From: Pararge aegeria
Taxonomy: Eukaryota; Arthropoda; Insecta; Lepidoptera; Nymphalidae
Assembly (NCBI RefSeq): GCF_905163445.1
Contig: NC_053190.1
Coordinates: 6,450,501 to 6,514,500 of the forward strand
Length of the DNA: 64,000 nt
Direction: 5' to 3'
Made by a program: the position numbers and the translations under genes. This document shows positions 54,780-64,000 of this stretch, in pieces (position 1 is the stretch's first letter; every line of letters starts with the position of its first letter). The notes under the pieces are model-generated. The model worked only from the letters and a program-made list of their open reading frames with translations, did no database searches and was not told the DNA's origin.

Positions 54780-55990
54780 TTTTCTCGGCACTTACCAAAC
54801 TAGTAGCCAAACAGCGGACGGAGGTTAATCATCTAATCAGACACTACAGAACACTAACAGATGGTCAGCAGAAACGAGTGAAAACTGACGCTATTGTTTA
54901 CTACTGGTGCATACGATGATCTTGATGAAGCTCGATAATAGCCGATTACCGAATATTGTGATACGGTGCCAAATCAGGTTAGGTTAGAACGCAGCTAATT
55001 GAAATCAAAGACAGCCACAAACACAGCTACAGCCACAATTCTGGCCACAAAACCAACATCAAGTCACTCCCCGTGGATGCTACGATCAACTCTCAGAGAG
55101 CAAAGGTTCTGTAGCGTTTATCATCGACAATATCCTTTTACTTCTCCGTACAACAGAACACTACCAGATGCCCAGATCTATCCAGATCTCACGGTCAACC
55201 GTAGCTAGCCTTGAAGTATTCTATACTGCTTCTTTTGAATCTGGCTACAAAATCAACACCAAGTCACGCCTTGTTGATGCTATCGTCGAGTCTCAGCGAA
55301 TAAAGGTCACTCGAACGTTAACTGTCTACAATATCCGTTTACTTCCAGAACAACACAGAATAGTAACAGAAGGGCAGTTCCAACCATACAACTCGTGAAA
55401 ACTGGCGCTTAGCGTACATACGGGCATCTTCGCGAATCTCTATAAAACACCGATCTCGGAATGTTGTGATGGTGTCAACCATAAAGGTAAGGCCAAACCG
55501 CGTGTCCAACTTGCATTCTTAGTGCCGTTCAGATATGCCCCCAGAGTGCGGCCAATCACAACGAGCCCACGTTTTTATCCTTTCGTTTTATAATAAGTAA
55601 TAATTGGCGGAACAAGCAGCTGGCCCAACTTATGGTATGAGTGGAATATCATCGCTTATAAAAAGTGCAACACATTGGAGAGCATGCATGGAACGCGTCC
55701 TACAGCGTGCCAACCTATCTCCATCAACGTGAGGAGTAGTGCAAAGTCTAGTGTATGTAATTACACCGGCAATGAGGCCTTTCAGCAGAAATAAAAATGG
55801 CGGTAATACTTCCCAGGACGAGCTCTAATACTGCTAAAGTTCGAGAATGAGTCTTGTACTTGCACGCAGAAAACATTACGTGATTAAAATCAAGGTCGGC
55901 TGGACCTGGCCTTCTGTTAGTATTCTGTGCCGCCACCTTTGACTCTGGCCGCAAAACGAACACCAAGTCATGCGCAACGCAGACGAGGCG
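54780..55990. repeat. Diverged direct repeats (ACCAAGTCACGCC units)
   Basis: Unit seen at about 55033-55170 and 55243-55375 (CTGGC(C/T)ACAAAA(C/T)CAACA, TCAAGTCAC / CCAAGTCAC, GATGCTA, ACAATATCC(T/G)TTTACTTC, CAACA(G/C)A). Partial units are at 54820-54900 (GAACACTAACAGATGG, CGAGTGAAAACTGACGC) and 55940-55985. Open frames here arise from the repeat and are not called genes. Confidence 0.6.
55675..55830 (-). repeat. TTCTGCCGCAAAGCAG-family repeat fragment
   Basis: Plus strand: CGTGCCAACCTATCTCCATC, AACGTGAGGAGTAGTGCAAA, GTAATTACACCGGCAATGAG, GCAGAAATAAAAATGG. A second piece lies at 57000-57220. Confidence 0.5.
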
Positions 55991-56384
55991 AAGCGAGGCA
56001 TTAGTCCGTAACCCCACACCAAAGATCCCCAAACTTTTTGCCTCATCCACTTGTCACGACTATCGGTGATGATTTTTTTCAAAATCAATAATTTATTTCT
56101 TTTGACGGCTTTAATAGTGCTGCTAAAGCCATCACCACTAAATATGAAAATATGGTTTGAAATCCAAATACATTTGATTAATAATAAATTTTAGTTTGCT
56201 GCCAGTTGTCAAAAGTATCCGAAAAGAAAAGATCTCACCCACGGTTCGGAAAACTACTTTCTTTAGTTTCCAGTCAGAAAACCAATCTCATTGTTCTGTA
56301 CATATGAAAATATAATAAAAGTTTCTAAATAGTTTCGTTTCAAAGCGAGACACACCCCTTTTAAGCAATTAAGAACATATAACA

Positions 56385-56560
56385 TGATTTGACAATGAAG
56401 GAAAACATCGTGAGGAAACCTGCATACCTAAAATTTCACTATAATTTTCTCAAAGACGTGTGAAGTTTGCCGCACTTGGCTAGCCTGCCTTTTCATTTGA
56501 GAGGAGACTTGAGCCCTGTAGTGGCTTAATGTATCGACACAGAATGATAATGAATCCAAG
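56385..56560 (+). repeat. GTGATAGCGCA-type SINE, 3' part
   Basis: AATGAAGGAAAACATCGTGA, GGAAACCTGCATACCTAAAA, GAGAGGAGACTTGAGCCCTG, TAGTGGCTTAATG, ending in GATAATGA. Confidence 0.7.
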
Positions 56561-56671
56561 AAATTCTATATGTTAAAGTCAATATTGTATATACATAACA
56601 GATAAGTACGTAAAGACGTAAGCTTCTCCTCCTATATTTTTTTAAAACGAATCTAATACTTTATTAATCAA

Positions 56672-56938
56672 ATAAATAAATATATATACTACGACAATAC
56701 ACACATCGTCATCTAGCCCCAAAGTAAGCGTAGCTTGTGTTATGGGTACTGAGATAGCTGATGAATATTTTTTTATGAATATAATATACATTAATACTTA
56801 TAATATACAGATAAACACCCAGACACTGAAAAACATTCATGTTCATCACACAAACATTTTCCAGTTGTGGGAATCGAACCTCAGAACGACCTTGGACTCA
56901 GATAGCAGGTTCGCTGCCCACTGCGCCACTCGGCCGTC
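56672..56938 (-). repeat. GGCCGAGTGGCGCA-type SINE, complete
   Basis: On the minus strand head GGCCGAGTGGCGCAGTGGGC and B box GAGGTTCGATTCCCACAACT. The body TTCAGTGTCTGGGTGTTTAT, CATCAGCTATCTCAGTACCC and GCTAGATGACGATGTGTGTA runs to an (AAAT)-rich tail near 56672. Confidence 0.8.
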
Positions 56939-56999
56939 ATTAATTCAATCAAAGAATAATACTTTTTTATCCATCAGCAGGTAATCTACTTGGTATGTA

Positions 57000-57220
57000 G
57001 ATTATTGCTAATTGAAGGACCAAGCAAAGGTGGCAATGCAAAGAACATGTCCTGCGACGTGCCGCCCTGTGTCCATCAACCTTGGGCCTAGTTGTTAAAC
57101 CTAATGTGCTTGTAAGAACACCGGCAACCAAGTGCAAACACAGTATGGCAACAATGCTCCTGAGCGGCTGAAATAAAAGTAGGCTGTGGTAGAACTTTCT
57201 CAGACGAGTTCTATCATAAA
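57000..57220 (-). repeat. TTCTGCCGCAAAGCAG-family repeat fragment
   Basis: Plus strand: GCAATGCAAAGAACATGTCC, CCTGTGTCCATCAACCTTGG, CTTGTAAGAACACCGGCAAC, AGTATGGCAACAATGCTCCT. Confidence 0.5.
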
Positions 57221-58682
57221 AAGCTCCACTACTTCTGAAGTAGAACTAGATCGAAAGCCGAAAAATCCTGACCTGCCAAAACGAGATCCATTGTCGTTGA
57301 CCCCTATTTACATCTAATGGAATACCAATTTGCTTTTCTCTGACAAAGACCCCTCGTAGGTCGTTGAAGGCTCCTGCACGGCGAGAAAGAAAAATTATAC
57401 ACCCCGATTATATCCCCGACGAGGGATAAAATAAACATGTCCACCTATTAAAGTACAGGGAATAGGAGAAGTTTATACCCGTTTATTATTATACGTATAC
57501 TATTTCCAGACGTGCGCCGTAAACAACTTTGGGTCCACGCTCATCGTCTCTTGTCGCATGGCACAGAACGTGGATTCGGGCCCAAGGTTCATAGTTAAGG
57601 AAATCATATACCTACTTATACAGATTTGATAAACCATCTTAAATGAAATTATCTTATCTCTATTAAAGAAGGTGCAAAGTGTATAATGAGAACATGTGTT
57701 GTACATTTAAACACTCTCATGATGACAAATACTTCATAATGCAAGATAATTTGCGTTGAGGCAGTAAAATAGTTTAGTAGGGTTTTGGCTAATGCCAGCC
57801 AGCCATGCCATGCCATATTATATGCTATATAATAGCATAGAATATGCCTATTCTATAGCTTGATGGATATAAAATTAAGTTAGAAATCCTGTAAAGTTTT
57901 CATTAAATCATGCTTTTCCTACAGAGAGAGTTTGGAACCCTTTTAGCTTTAGTTTTAAATTAACGAATGTAGTTATCAGCATAACCTCAACATATAATTA
58001 TGTATGAACGCTTCATAAGTGCCTGTGATCTAACAGAATAAAACATATTTGAATTTTAATTGAATTTTACTTAGTAAATACATACACCTAGTAAATACCA
58101 TATAGATAGTTATATTTTTACCTAGTAGGTAAATATAGTGCTCTGTGCAGTCCCATACAAAATCAAAGATAAAATGAATACAACCTCTTTTATACCTACT
58201 TGTAGATAAAATCATGCTAAGTTTTTGAAAATATTGAATATAACTAATAATTTAATTATTTTAACTTAAATTTCATAAAACCTACCAACCCATGTTTCGC
58301 GTCTATACCTATAGATAATATTTGGTAGATTAAGAAAAAACTCTTTCTTAGCGGAGATCTTCTAAACTCAAACTCTCAAACTTAAACTCAAATTAAAAGT
58401 AGAGTTACTTTAACTGCCTGTGAAAGTGCTGTAAAATCGGTTCAGCCGTTTTGGAGATTTGCTGAATTATTTTACGTATAAACTTATAAGTTCTGTATAA
58501 ATGCATTTAGGAGCTGCTATTTTTACATTAAAAACTAGACACTTTGATTGATTTTTGTATACAAAACAGAGTTCCAAATTTTTCGCCTGGTATTTCTAGA
58601 ATAGCAATAATGAATATCGGCGAATTAAAAATATAAATAAACTTTTGACGCTAGGTAATTTTGTTGCACAAATATATTTTAT
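57221..58682. other. Gene-free AT-rich sequence
   Basis: No feature recognised. A small inverted pair TATATGCTATATAATAGCAT lies near 57820. Confidence 0.35.
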
Positions 58683-58832
58683 ACTAACTGTTGCCCGTGA
58701 CTTCATCCCTAAATAACAAATTTCAAATTTTCCGAAGGGCAGTTCAATATTTAAAACGGTAGATGGCTACAAACAAACTGAAAGACGCACTTTGGTTTAT
58801 AGTTTTATTAATTTATTGCCGATTTTGACGAC

Positions 58833-58960
58833 CTCTCTGGCGTAACGGTGAGAGCTCTGAATTTAAGTAGGAGGTCCCAGGTTTGATTCCCGGTAGAGGA
58901 AATTTGGGAATTTATCATGCATCAGCACATTAGATGAGTGCAGTCAAAGGCTAACCTGTA
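58833..58960 (+). repeat. tRNA-derived SINE, 5' part (TGGTCTGGTC body family)
   Basis: GACCTCTCTGGCGTAACGGT (A box), AAGTAGGAGGTCCCAGGTTT and GATTCCCGG (B box), then TTTGGGAATTTATCATGCAT. Continues near 58940 with the GTCAAAGGCTAACCTGTAGT tail, suggesting an internally deleted copy. Confidence 0.65.
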
Positions 58961-59452
58961 GTGTATTAATAAAAATAAGAAAATAAAAGAATTATGATTA
59001 TAGTATAGCGAAGTTTCAAGGAATCCGTTTCTCCGAATCTCATACCATACATATGTTGCTTGTCACATATTTTGACCACCTTATGTAATCCCCCTCTTTT
59101 TCTTCCTTTACTGGACCGGTTTCCGCTTTTAAAACTTCAAAGGGCTGAACGTATGTTGTACGTGCAGCCCTGACTTATAAGCCCATATGTTTATAATTAT
59201 TAAACTAAATGCCAATTTTGGTGTCTCTTAAGTACAAAAACATAGGACTTTGAAACAAACTTCCAACCCCTGTCCAACTCCTTTAGGGGTAGATTTGGAT
59301 AAAACTTCTTTACTAAAGTATATGCATTATTACAAACCTATTTTCTTGATTTCAGGTTTGTGGACTTACTGAGAAAAAATACAATAGAAACTTACACTCC
59401 CTGATTTACACACTGAAAACGTGAAATACAAAAAAAAATACGCAAGTTATGA

Positions 59453-59683
59453 AAATTAAGCTGAATTGGCTATACTCGGCGAAAAGCAGGTTACTGTGTT
59501 GTTAAATTTATAATTTCTTTAATCTCTATACTCCACACTAAACAGATGTTCGGCAATGTACCCTCTACGCACGTTTCGCTCCGAAAGCGGAGCATCCTCA
59601 GGAGATGTTCACTTTACAATTAATTATTGTTAAGTCGCTTAATATCATGGAATCTCGTAAAGTAACACCTGCTTCTATCCAAT
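59453..59683 (+). repeat. ATTGGATAGAAGCAG-type element with its right end
   Basis: TTTCGCTCCGAAAGCGGAGC, CATCCTCAGGAGATGTTCAC, then TAACACCTGCTTCTATCCAA at the end, the reverse of the left end seen at 20492. Lacks its own left end. It sits between two stretches of TAGCTGT-type repeat (58683-59290 and 59735-59925). Confidence 0.6.
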
Positions 59684-59734
59684 GTTGATATAAGTATTTT
59701 TATTTAAAATAACTAACGAAGATGCGAATTTCGG

Positions 59735-59928
59735 TGTCTCCACCTTAAAAACCAACAAATCTTTCATACAAATTACCAACCCCTGTTTTTCCCCCTTAGG
59801 GGTAGAATCAGACGAAATCTTTTCTCAACTCATGCCTATGATTTAAAAGAAACCTGTATCCTAAATTTCAGATTTTGACTATCTTTTAAATTTGACTCAT
59901 ACGCGGACGAATTCGCGAGGGATCGTTA
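59735..59928. repeat. TAGCTGT-type repeat interior and CGCGGACGAATTCGCG end
   Basis: CTTTCATACAAATTACCAAC, CCCCCTTAGGGGTAGAATCA, then ACGCGGACGAATTCGCGAGG, which in reverse is near the canonical CTTCGTCCGCG terminus. Confidence 0.5.
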
Positions 59929-60899
59929 GATACGTAATATACCTAATAGTATAACACTGATAAATAACAAAAAGAACGTGGCACAATTAATTTTTATTGG
60001 TAGCTCACCTAGGGTGGTGGTGCGATATAATAGAAGTTTATTTAACAAGGGTGGCTAGACCTTGACCTACATATGTATCGGGGTGTTAATCAATCGATTG
60101 GTTTGACCAAAGCCCCAAGTCAATGACTGTACAGCAACATTCTGCGGGTGCGAAGTGAGACGTGCGCGAGGCGTTTTCACTGTTTTTGGCCACAATACAC
60201 TGCATACAATAATGGCTAAATGAGGATTCTGTATATTCTTAATTCAATGTGTTCGTTCTTTAGATTAATAGTCATAGTTACCATGGTTGACATTGCTCTG
60301 ATGTATAGCGCAGGCGCTTTCACAATAATCAAAACTTAAAATATATGAAATAAAATTAAAGTCAAACATTTATTTAATATGACTTCTTGTTGATCTGGAC
60401 TCATTACCGCACAGTATTTGAATCTTTGTCTAAGTTAGGTTGAAGGTTATTATTTAGTTTAATTAGAAAGCTGCAGTAGAACTTGATAGCTAATATCTCC
60501 GAAATTTCTTTACGCGATTTTTGTCATATATATAATTCTTACTTATTTATATTTATTTTACCTATTGATTATTTCAAGTTTTCTGCATGGCCACGCGCGC
60601 AGAATTTAGTTTATTTAGTCAGGTTTTATTCTAATATATTCAAGCCCGTTTTTTATTCATATTTTATTTTAAAAATACTATTAGATATACAATACCGCTT
60701 ACAAGTTTTGCCCGCACCTGCACTCACCTGTTATCGTAGTAGTATGAACCCGTATCATTAATATACTTAATATAACTAAGAAATTACAATAAAATTAAAG
60801 GAATGTATCTGTTAGAAGTTTTTTTTTGTAGGTTACATTTACTGCAACACAAATGTTACACAAATGTTATAATGGTGGTATAGTACTCGTTCTTATCTG
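59929..60899. other. Gene-free sequence
   Basis: A hydrophobic 92-codon AT-rich frame at 60483 has no motif. No other feature. Confidence 0.35.
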
Positions 60900-61000
60900 G
60901 TTGATGCAAGCTTTATCTCTGTGCCAAATTTCATTAAGATCGGTGTACCGGTTGATGCGAACAAACAAACGCACTTTCACATTTATAATAATGGTATAGT
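60900..61000 (+). repeat. TAGCTGT-type repeat, 3' part
   Basis: GTGCCAAATTTCATTAAGAT, CGGTGTACCGGTTGATGCGA, ACGCACTTTCACATTTATAA. Confidence 0.55.
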
Positions 61001-62189
61001 TTCCTCATAACTCGGAGGGTACCTTCATAGCTACATTAGGTATATTCAAGAAAATTATCCCATAAAAAGGAGTCGTGCATACATTAGGTTTCCTCTCAAA
61101 TACCTTATTTGTTCCTAGCAAAGACCAAGCCAAGGTTTACTTACCAAAGGAACATTATTTTACTGACAATAGGTATTAAGCCTTAAAATAAACTGTAACT
61201 GTTTTTAATTTTTTATATATTTTTTATAATTTGTTATAATATTTCCCATGATTTATGCTGTTTCTTACTGTGTCTTATTTTCATGATGACAAAAAATAAA
61301 GTTACCTAATCTACGAGTATCTGTCTTCTATAACTATATCAGACTTTTTGCTGACTGATTGGCAGACTACCTGCAGCCTATTGGGCTGAACGTACAAATT
61401 CGAAATTTGGAAGAATATTCTCTGAGTACACTAGAGATCTACCTACTAAGAAAGAATGGACGAAGAAGATATGCGAAGAAAGTTTGTTAACCCATTTACG
61501 CCCGCTATAGGACACGGATTGGCAATGAAACATGATATTTAGGCATTCGGTCAAAACATAAGAAATGGGTAAGTGTTTCATAATTATTGAAAAAAGTAAT
61601 TCTACCTACTGAATTACTACCCGATATGGTAAAATATGGAACCAAAGTTTATATGAATGTCTTTAACTTTTCAAGATACTTTCAACTCAAATCCCCGATA
61701 GTCGGTATTTTTATATCCATAAATTAGATATTTGACATCTATTATTTGCTTTTACCTTTGCCTGTAGCTTGCTTTCTTGCATAGAAACTCCAGAAAAAAA
61801 TCCGGGATATCCATCAAATATTCTATACAGACGAAGTTTTAGTAATTTAGGTACTTACTAGTTGGGTACCTATTACATTATGATCTTACGCCTCATGTAT
61901 GAATCACGTGTGTACCTAGATATTATATTTACTATTGTTCAGCGATAACAAAATTCTTTCTCACCGTTGTAAGTATTTTTGCATATTTATGCAAGAAGGC
62001 GTTTAGCGAATCATAAATTACCTATTGTTCAAATTCTGAAATTTTTCTTTTATATTAGTAATAAATTATGTAGTTTTTACGGTCTAGCTATCGATCTAGG
62101 ATGCATTTATGTGTTTTTATTAATAACGTTTTAGGCGATTATGTGATTTTTTTATTAAAAATACTGAATACTTTTCTAACAATTTTTAA
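61001..62189. other. Gene-free AT-rich sequence
   Basis: Nothing recognised on either strand. Confidence 0.35.
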
Positions 62190-62255
62190 CTCGGAATCAA
62201 ACCCAAGGACTTCATGATCCGTAGTTAAACATGCTAACCACTGACGAAGAGGTTG
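62190..62255 (-). repeat. tRNA-like SINE head remnant
   Basis: On the minus strand AGTGGTTAGCATGTTTAACT (A box) and AAGTCCTTGGGTTTGATTCC (B box). No cloverleaf closes, so not a tRNA gene. Confidence 0.5.
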
Positions 62256-62612
62256 CTACTAAGATAATATTAATTACCTACCTTAAATTGTGTACCTACT
62301 TTGATACTAAGTCAACAATAAAATTTACAGCATCGCACATAAATTATCTATAGTCAACAGAATCCATAACATACAGAAGGCCCCATTTCAGGCATTATTA
62401 AAGTTGAAAGAAGATTTGAGTGAAACACCCCGCGCGCGTCTCACTTCACTAAGCTCATAAACATGTTCCATTTTCCCCATTTTATGATAAACGTTTAGAA
62501 CATTAGAGGTTACATAATTACTGTCAAGTGCCAAATGGAATGAAGTGCCTCACCGCCTGTTCGGGAAACAGTACTAAAGTGGTCTGGTTTTTGATGCTTC
62601 AATATTAGTCGT

Positions 62613-62990
62613 GTGCGACTAACAACCAAAGTACTAAAACTAAGTCGGAACAAACTAAGGACGGTAGTAAGCATGATAACAGGGCGTTGCCAATTAAACA
62701 AACACCTTTTTATTTTAGGTATAACCGACAGTCCTCTGTGCAGAGCATGCATGGAGGCAGATGAAACACCGACACACTATTGCTTCGATGTAGAGGAGTA
62801 GAAGAGCAACGCGCAGCATAGCATATCACCAGCATCACTCCCTGAAGCACTTGGCAACCTAGGCGGCCTGCTAAGCGCTGGAGTGAGCTCGGCTGGCTGG
62901 AGTGTCCCAGCGAAGAGCCGAACCAGTGGCACTACGTACAACGGAAGATTCCGGCCAAGTTCGGAGACATGCCCACGGAAAGAAGAATAA
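62613..62990 (+). pseudogene. LINE ORF C-terminal fragment (cysteine motif region)
   Basis: From 62613: LSRNKLRTVVSMITGRCQLN, KHLFILGITDSPLCRACMEA, DETPTHYCFDVEE then a stop. The same frame continues SPASLPEALGNLGGLL. This is the C-terminal pattern (LxxxTGHCxLNxHLxxxGxxxxxxCRxCxExxETxxH) that follows the RNase H region in I/R1/Nimb-like LINEs. Broken by a stop, no RT upstream. Confidence 0.65.
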
Positions 62991-63251
62991 GAAGATTAGT
63001 CGTGTGCACGGTTTCTGTATGCTCTTAATTCTGTGGTGTAGTCTATTTTTTCTTACCTTTCTAATAATGCAAACAATCTTTTGTTTCGTGTAAACTTTAT
63101 ATGCAAATTGTTAAGAAAATAATAAAAATCATAAAGAAAGCCTCACATATTTATATTAAAAAAACTACTTGACACTATAAAATACATTTTGGTATTTACG
63201 TATATATTACAAATTTCTTGGCACTATCCCGTTCTCTTGCTGTAAGTCCTG

Positions 63252-63375
63252 TCTACAAAGGTTGCCTGTAAAAGATTGCTTGCAGCAATAAGGCCGCCTT
63301 TGCATGTCTACATTGTTCACTGTATACTCCTTCCTGTTTCGTTTCCTGTATGTTATAAGTGCAAAGTATTTCTTC
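63252..63375 (+). repeat. LINE 3' tail fragment
   Basis: CAAAGGTTGCCTGTAAAAGA, TTGCTTGCAGCAATAAGGCC, GCCTTTGCATGTCTACATTG and TGTATGTTATAAGTGCAAAG: same tail family as 6838 and 8590. Confidence 0.65.
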
Positions 63376-63830
63376 TTCTTCTAATAAGTAATGAAAAAAA
63401 TTATTTACATTATAAAGCAAGTAAGTTATAAAATTGGAGTAGGTTCAAAAAAAATTAAGTCATTTTGAATAGCTAAGCGAAAATCTACGTCGTAATCGTC
63501 GTCTAGGTATATTCTAATTGCGTTTATTTATTTATTTGTCCGAAATTTGGCCTCTGATGCGGAAAAATGGGGAAAAACTCACTATCGTCTGATTTTCATA
63601 ACGCTCATAACTTGAAAAAAAACTGACTATGAAGCTATATATAGACAATGAATTTATGTTTTTCGTTGACTATAACTACTCAGTTCTCCGTTAATCTTCA
63701 TGATATTTATGCCGATTGCGTTGCGAAGTGCAGTCTTCTATCGCCGAAGATCTTCCGCCATATTTATAATATCCCACACAAGCGTTCCACTTCAAGCGTT
63801 TTCTCTCTTTTTCGACTCATCTCTTTCTTG

Positions 63831-63876
63831 TTACGAAGCAGAATGTGAGGAGAGATCCTCACATTCTGCTTCGTAA
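63831..63876. repeat. Perfect 21-bp inverted repeat with GAGA loop
   Basis: Arms 63831-63851 and 63856-63876 are exact complements (starting TTACGAAGCAGAATGTGAGG), with only GAGA between. Could be the centre of a foldback element or encode a short hairpin RNA; flanks show neither a clear target duplication nor a terminus. Confidence 0.85.
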
Positions 63877-64000
63877 TATTCGAGCATATTTTTTCTTATT
63901 CCTTGTCACTGTCCTACCAAATGTATATGGAAAATAAATCACCCGCTCGGAGCAAGATGTTCCTATTCGTACGGTCAAGAGCATCACAAACGGGTCGAGC

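Noticed and set aside
55748..56050. 100-codon minus-strand frame
   Set aside because: Spans the boundary of two repeat families and overlaps another frame of equal quality; no motif.
58833..58910. Possible tRNA gene
   Set aside because: B box is good but stems do not pair as a cloverleaf; matches SINE heads at 18871 and 165-345.
60483..60761. 92-codon hydrophobic frame as a membrane protein
   Set aside because: AT-rich sequence readily gives Phe/Ile/Tyr-rich frames; no conserved motif or splice evidence.

Overview
The window is nuclear DNA from an insect, almost certainly a moth or butterfly (Lepidoptera). It is AT-rich, its one host gene is split by small introns, and it is crowded with transposable-element families whose ends I recognise from lepidopteran genomes: tRNA-derived SINEs with a GATGAT or AAATAAAT-type tail, CR1/jockey-like and RTE-like LINE pieces, hAT-like and TA-flanked MITEs, and repeats beginning TAGCTGTTGCCCG. 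Species cannot be fixed from sequence alone.

The only host protein-coding gene I can support is an acyl-CoA fatty-acid desaturase on the minus strand, with coding exons running from 34277 down to 26490. Six coding exons join in frame, each with GT-AG borders and consistent phases (1, 0, 2, 2, 1), to give 372 residues. All three histidine boxes, the fourth-box NSFAH motif and four or more membrane stretches are present. The short last exon (26490-26608) was found by the GDGT motif and by phase. An AG acceptor 15 bases above the ATG implies at least one further non-coding 5' exon upstream (higher coordinates), not located. Introns 1 to 5 hold SINE copies, LINE tails, microsatellites and a perfect-arm hairpin.

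The only other long intact reading frame is the 1003-residue endonuclease/reverse-transcriptase ORF of a non-LTR retrotransposon on the minus strand at 1723-4734. It has its catalytic residues and a 19-base oligo(A) tail, and looks young and possibly competent.

Layout: 1-5.3 kb, SINE, foldback element and intact LINE; 5.3-26.4 kb, gene-free repeat-rich DNA with several small DNA transposons, palindromes and nested insertions; 26.4-34.3 kb, desaturase gene; 34.3-64 kb, gene-free DNA with an inverted pair of one repeat 6 kb apart, local tandem duplications, RTE remnants, SINEs and a 21-base-pair hairpin near the right edge. I found no tRNA or rRNA gene and no CRISPR array, and I cannot exclude small undetected exons of other genes. 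Most repeats were identified by eye from recurring motifs, so their edges are approximate.
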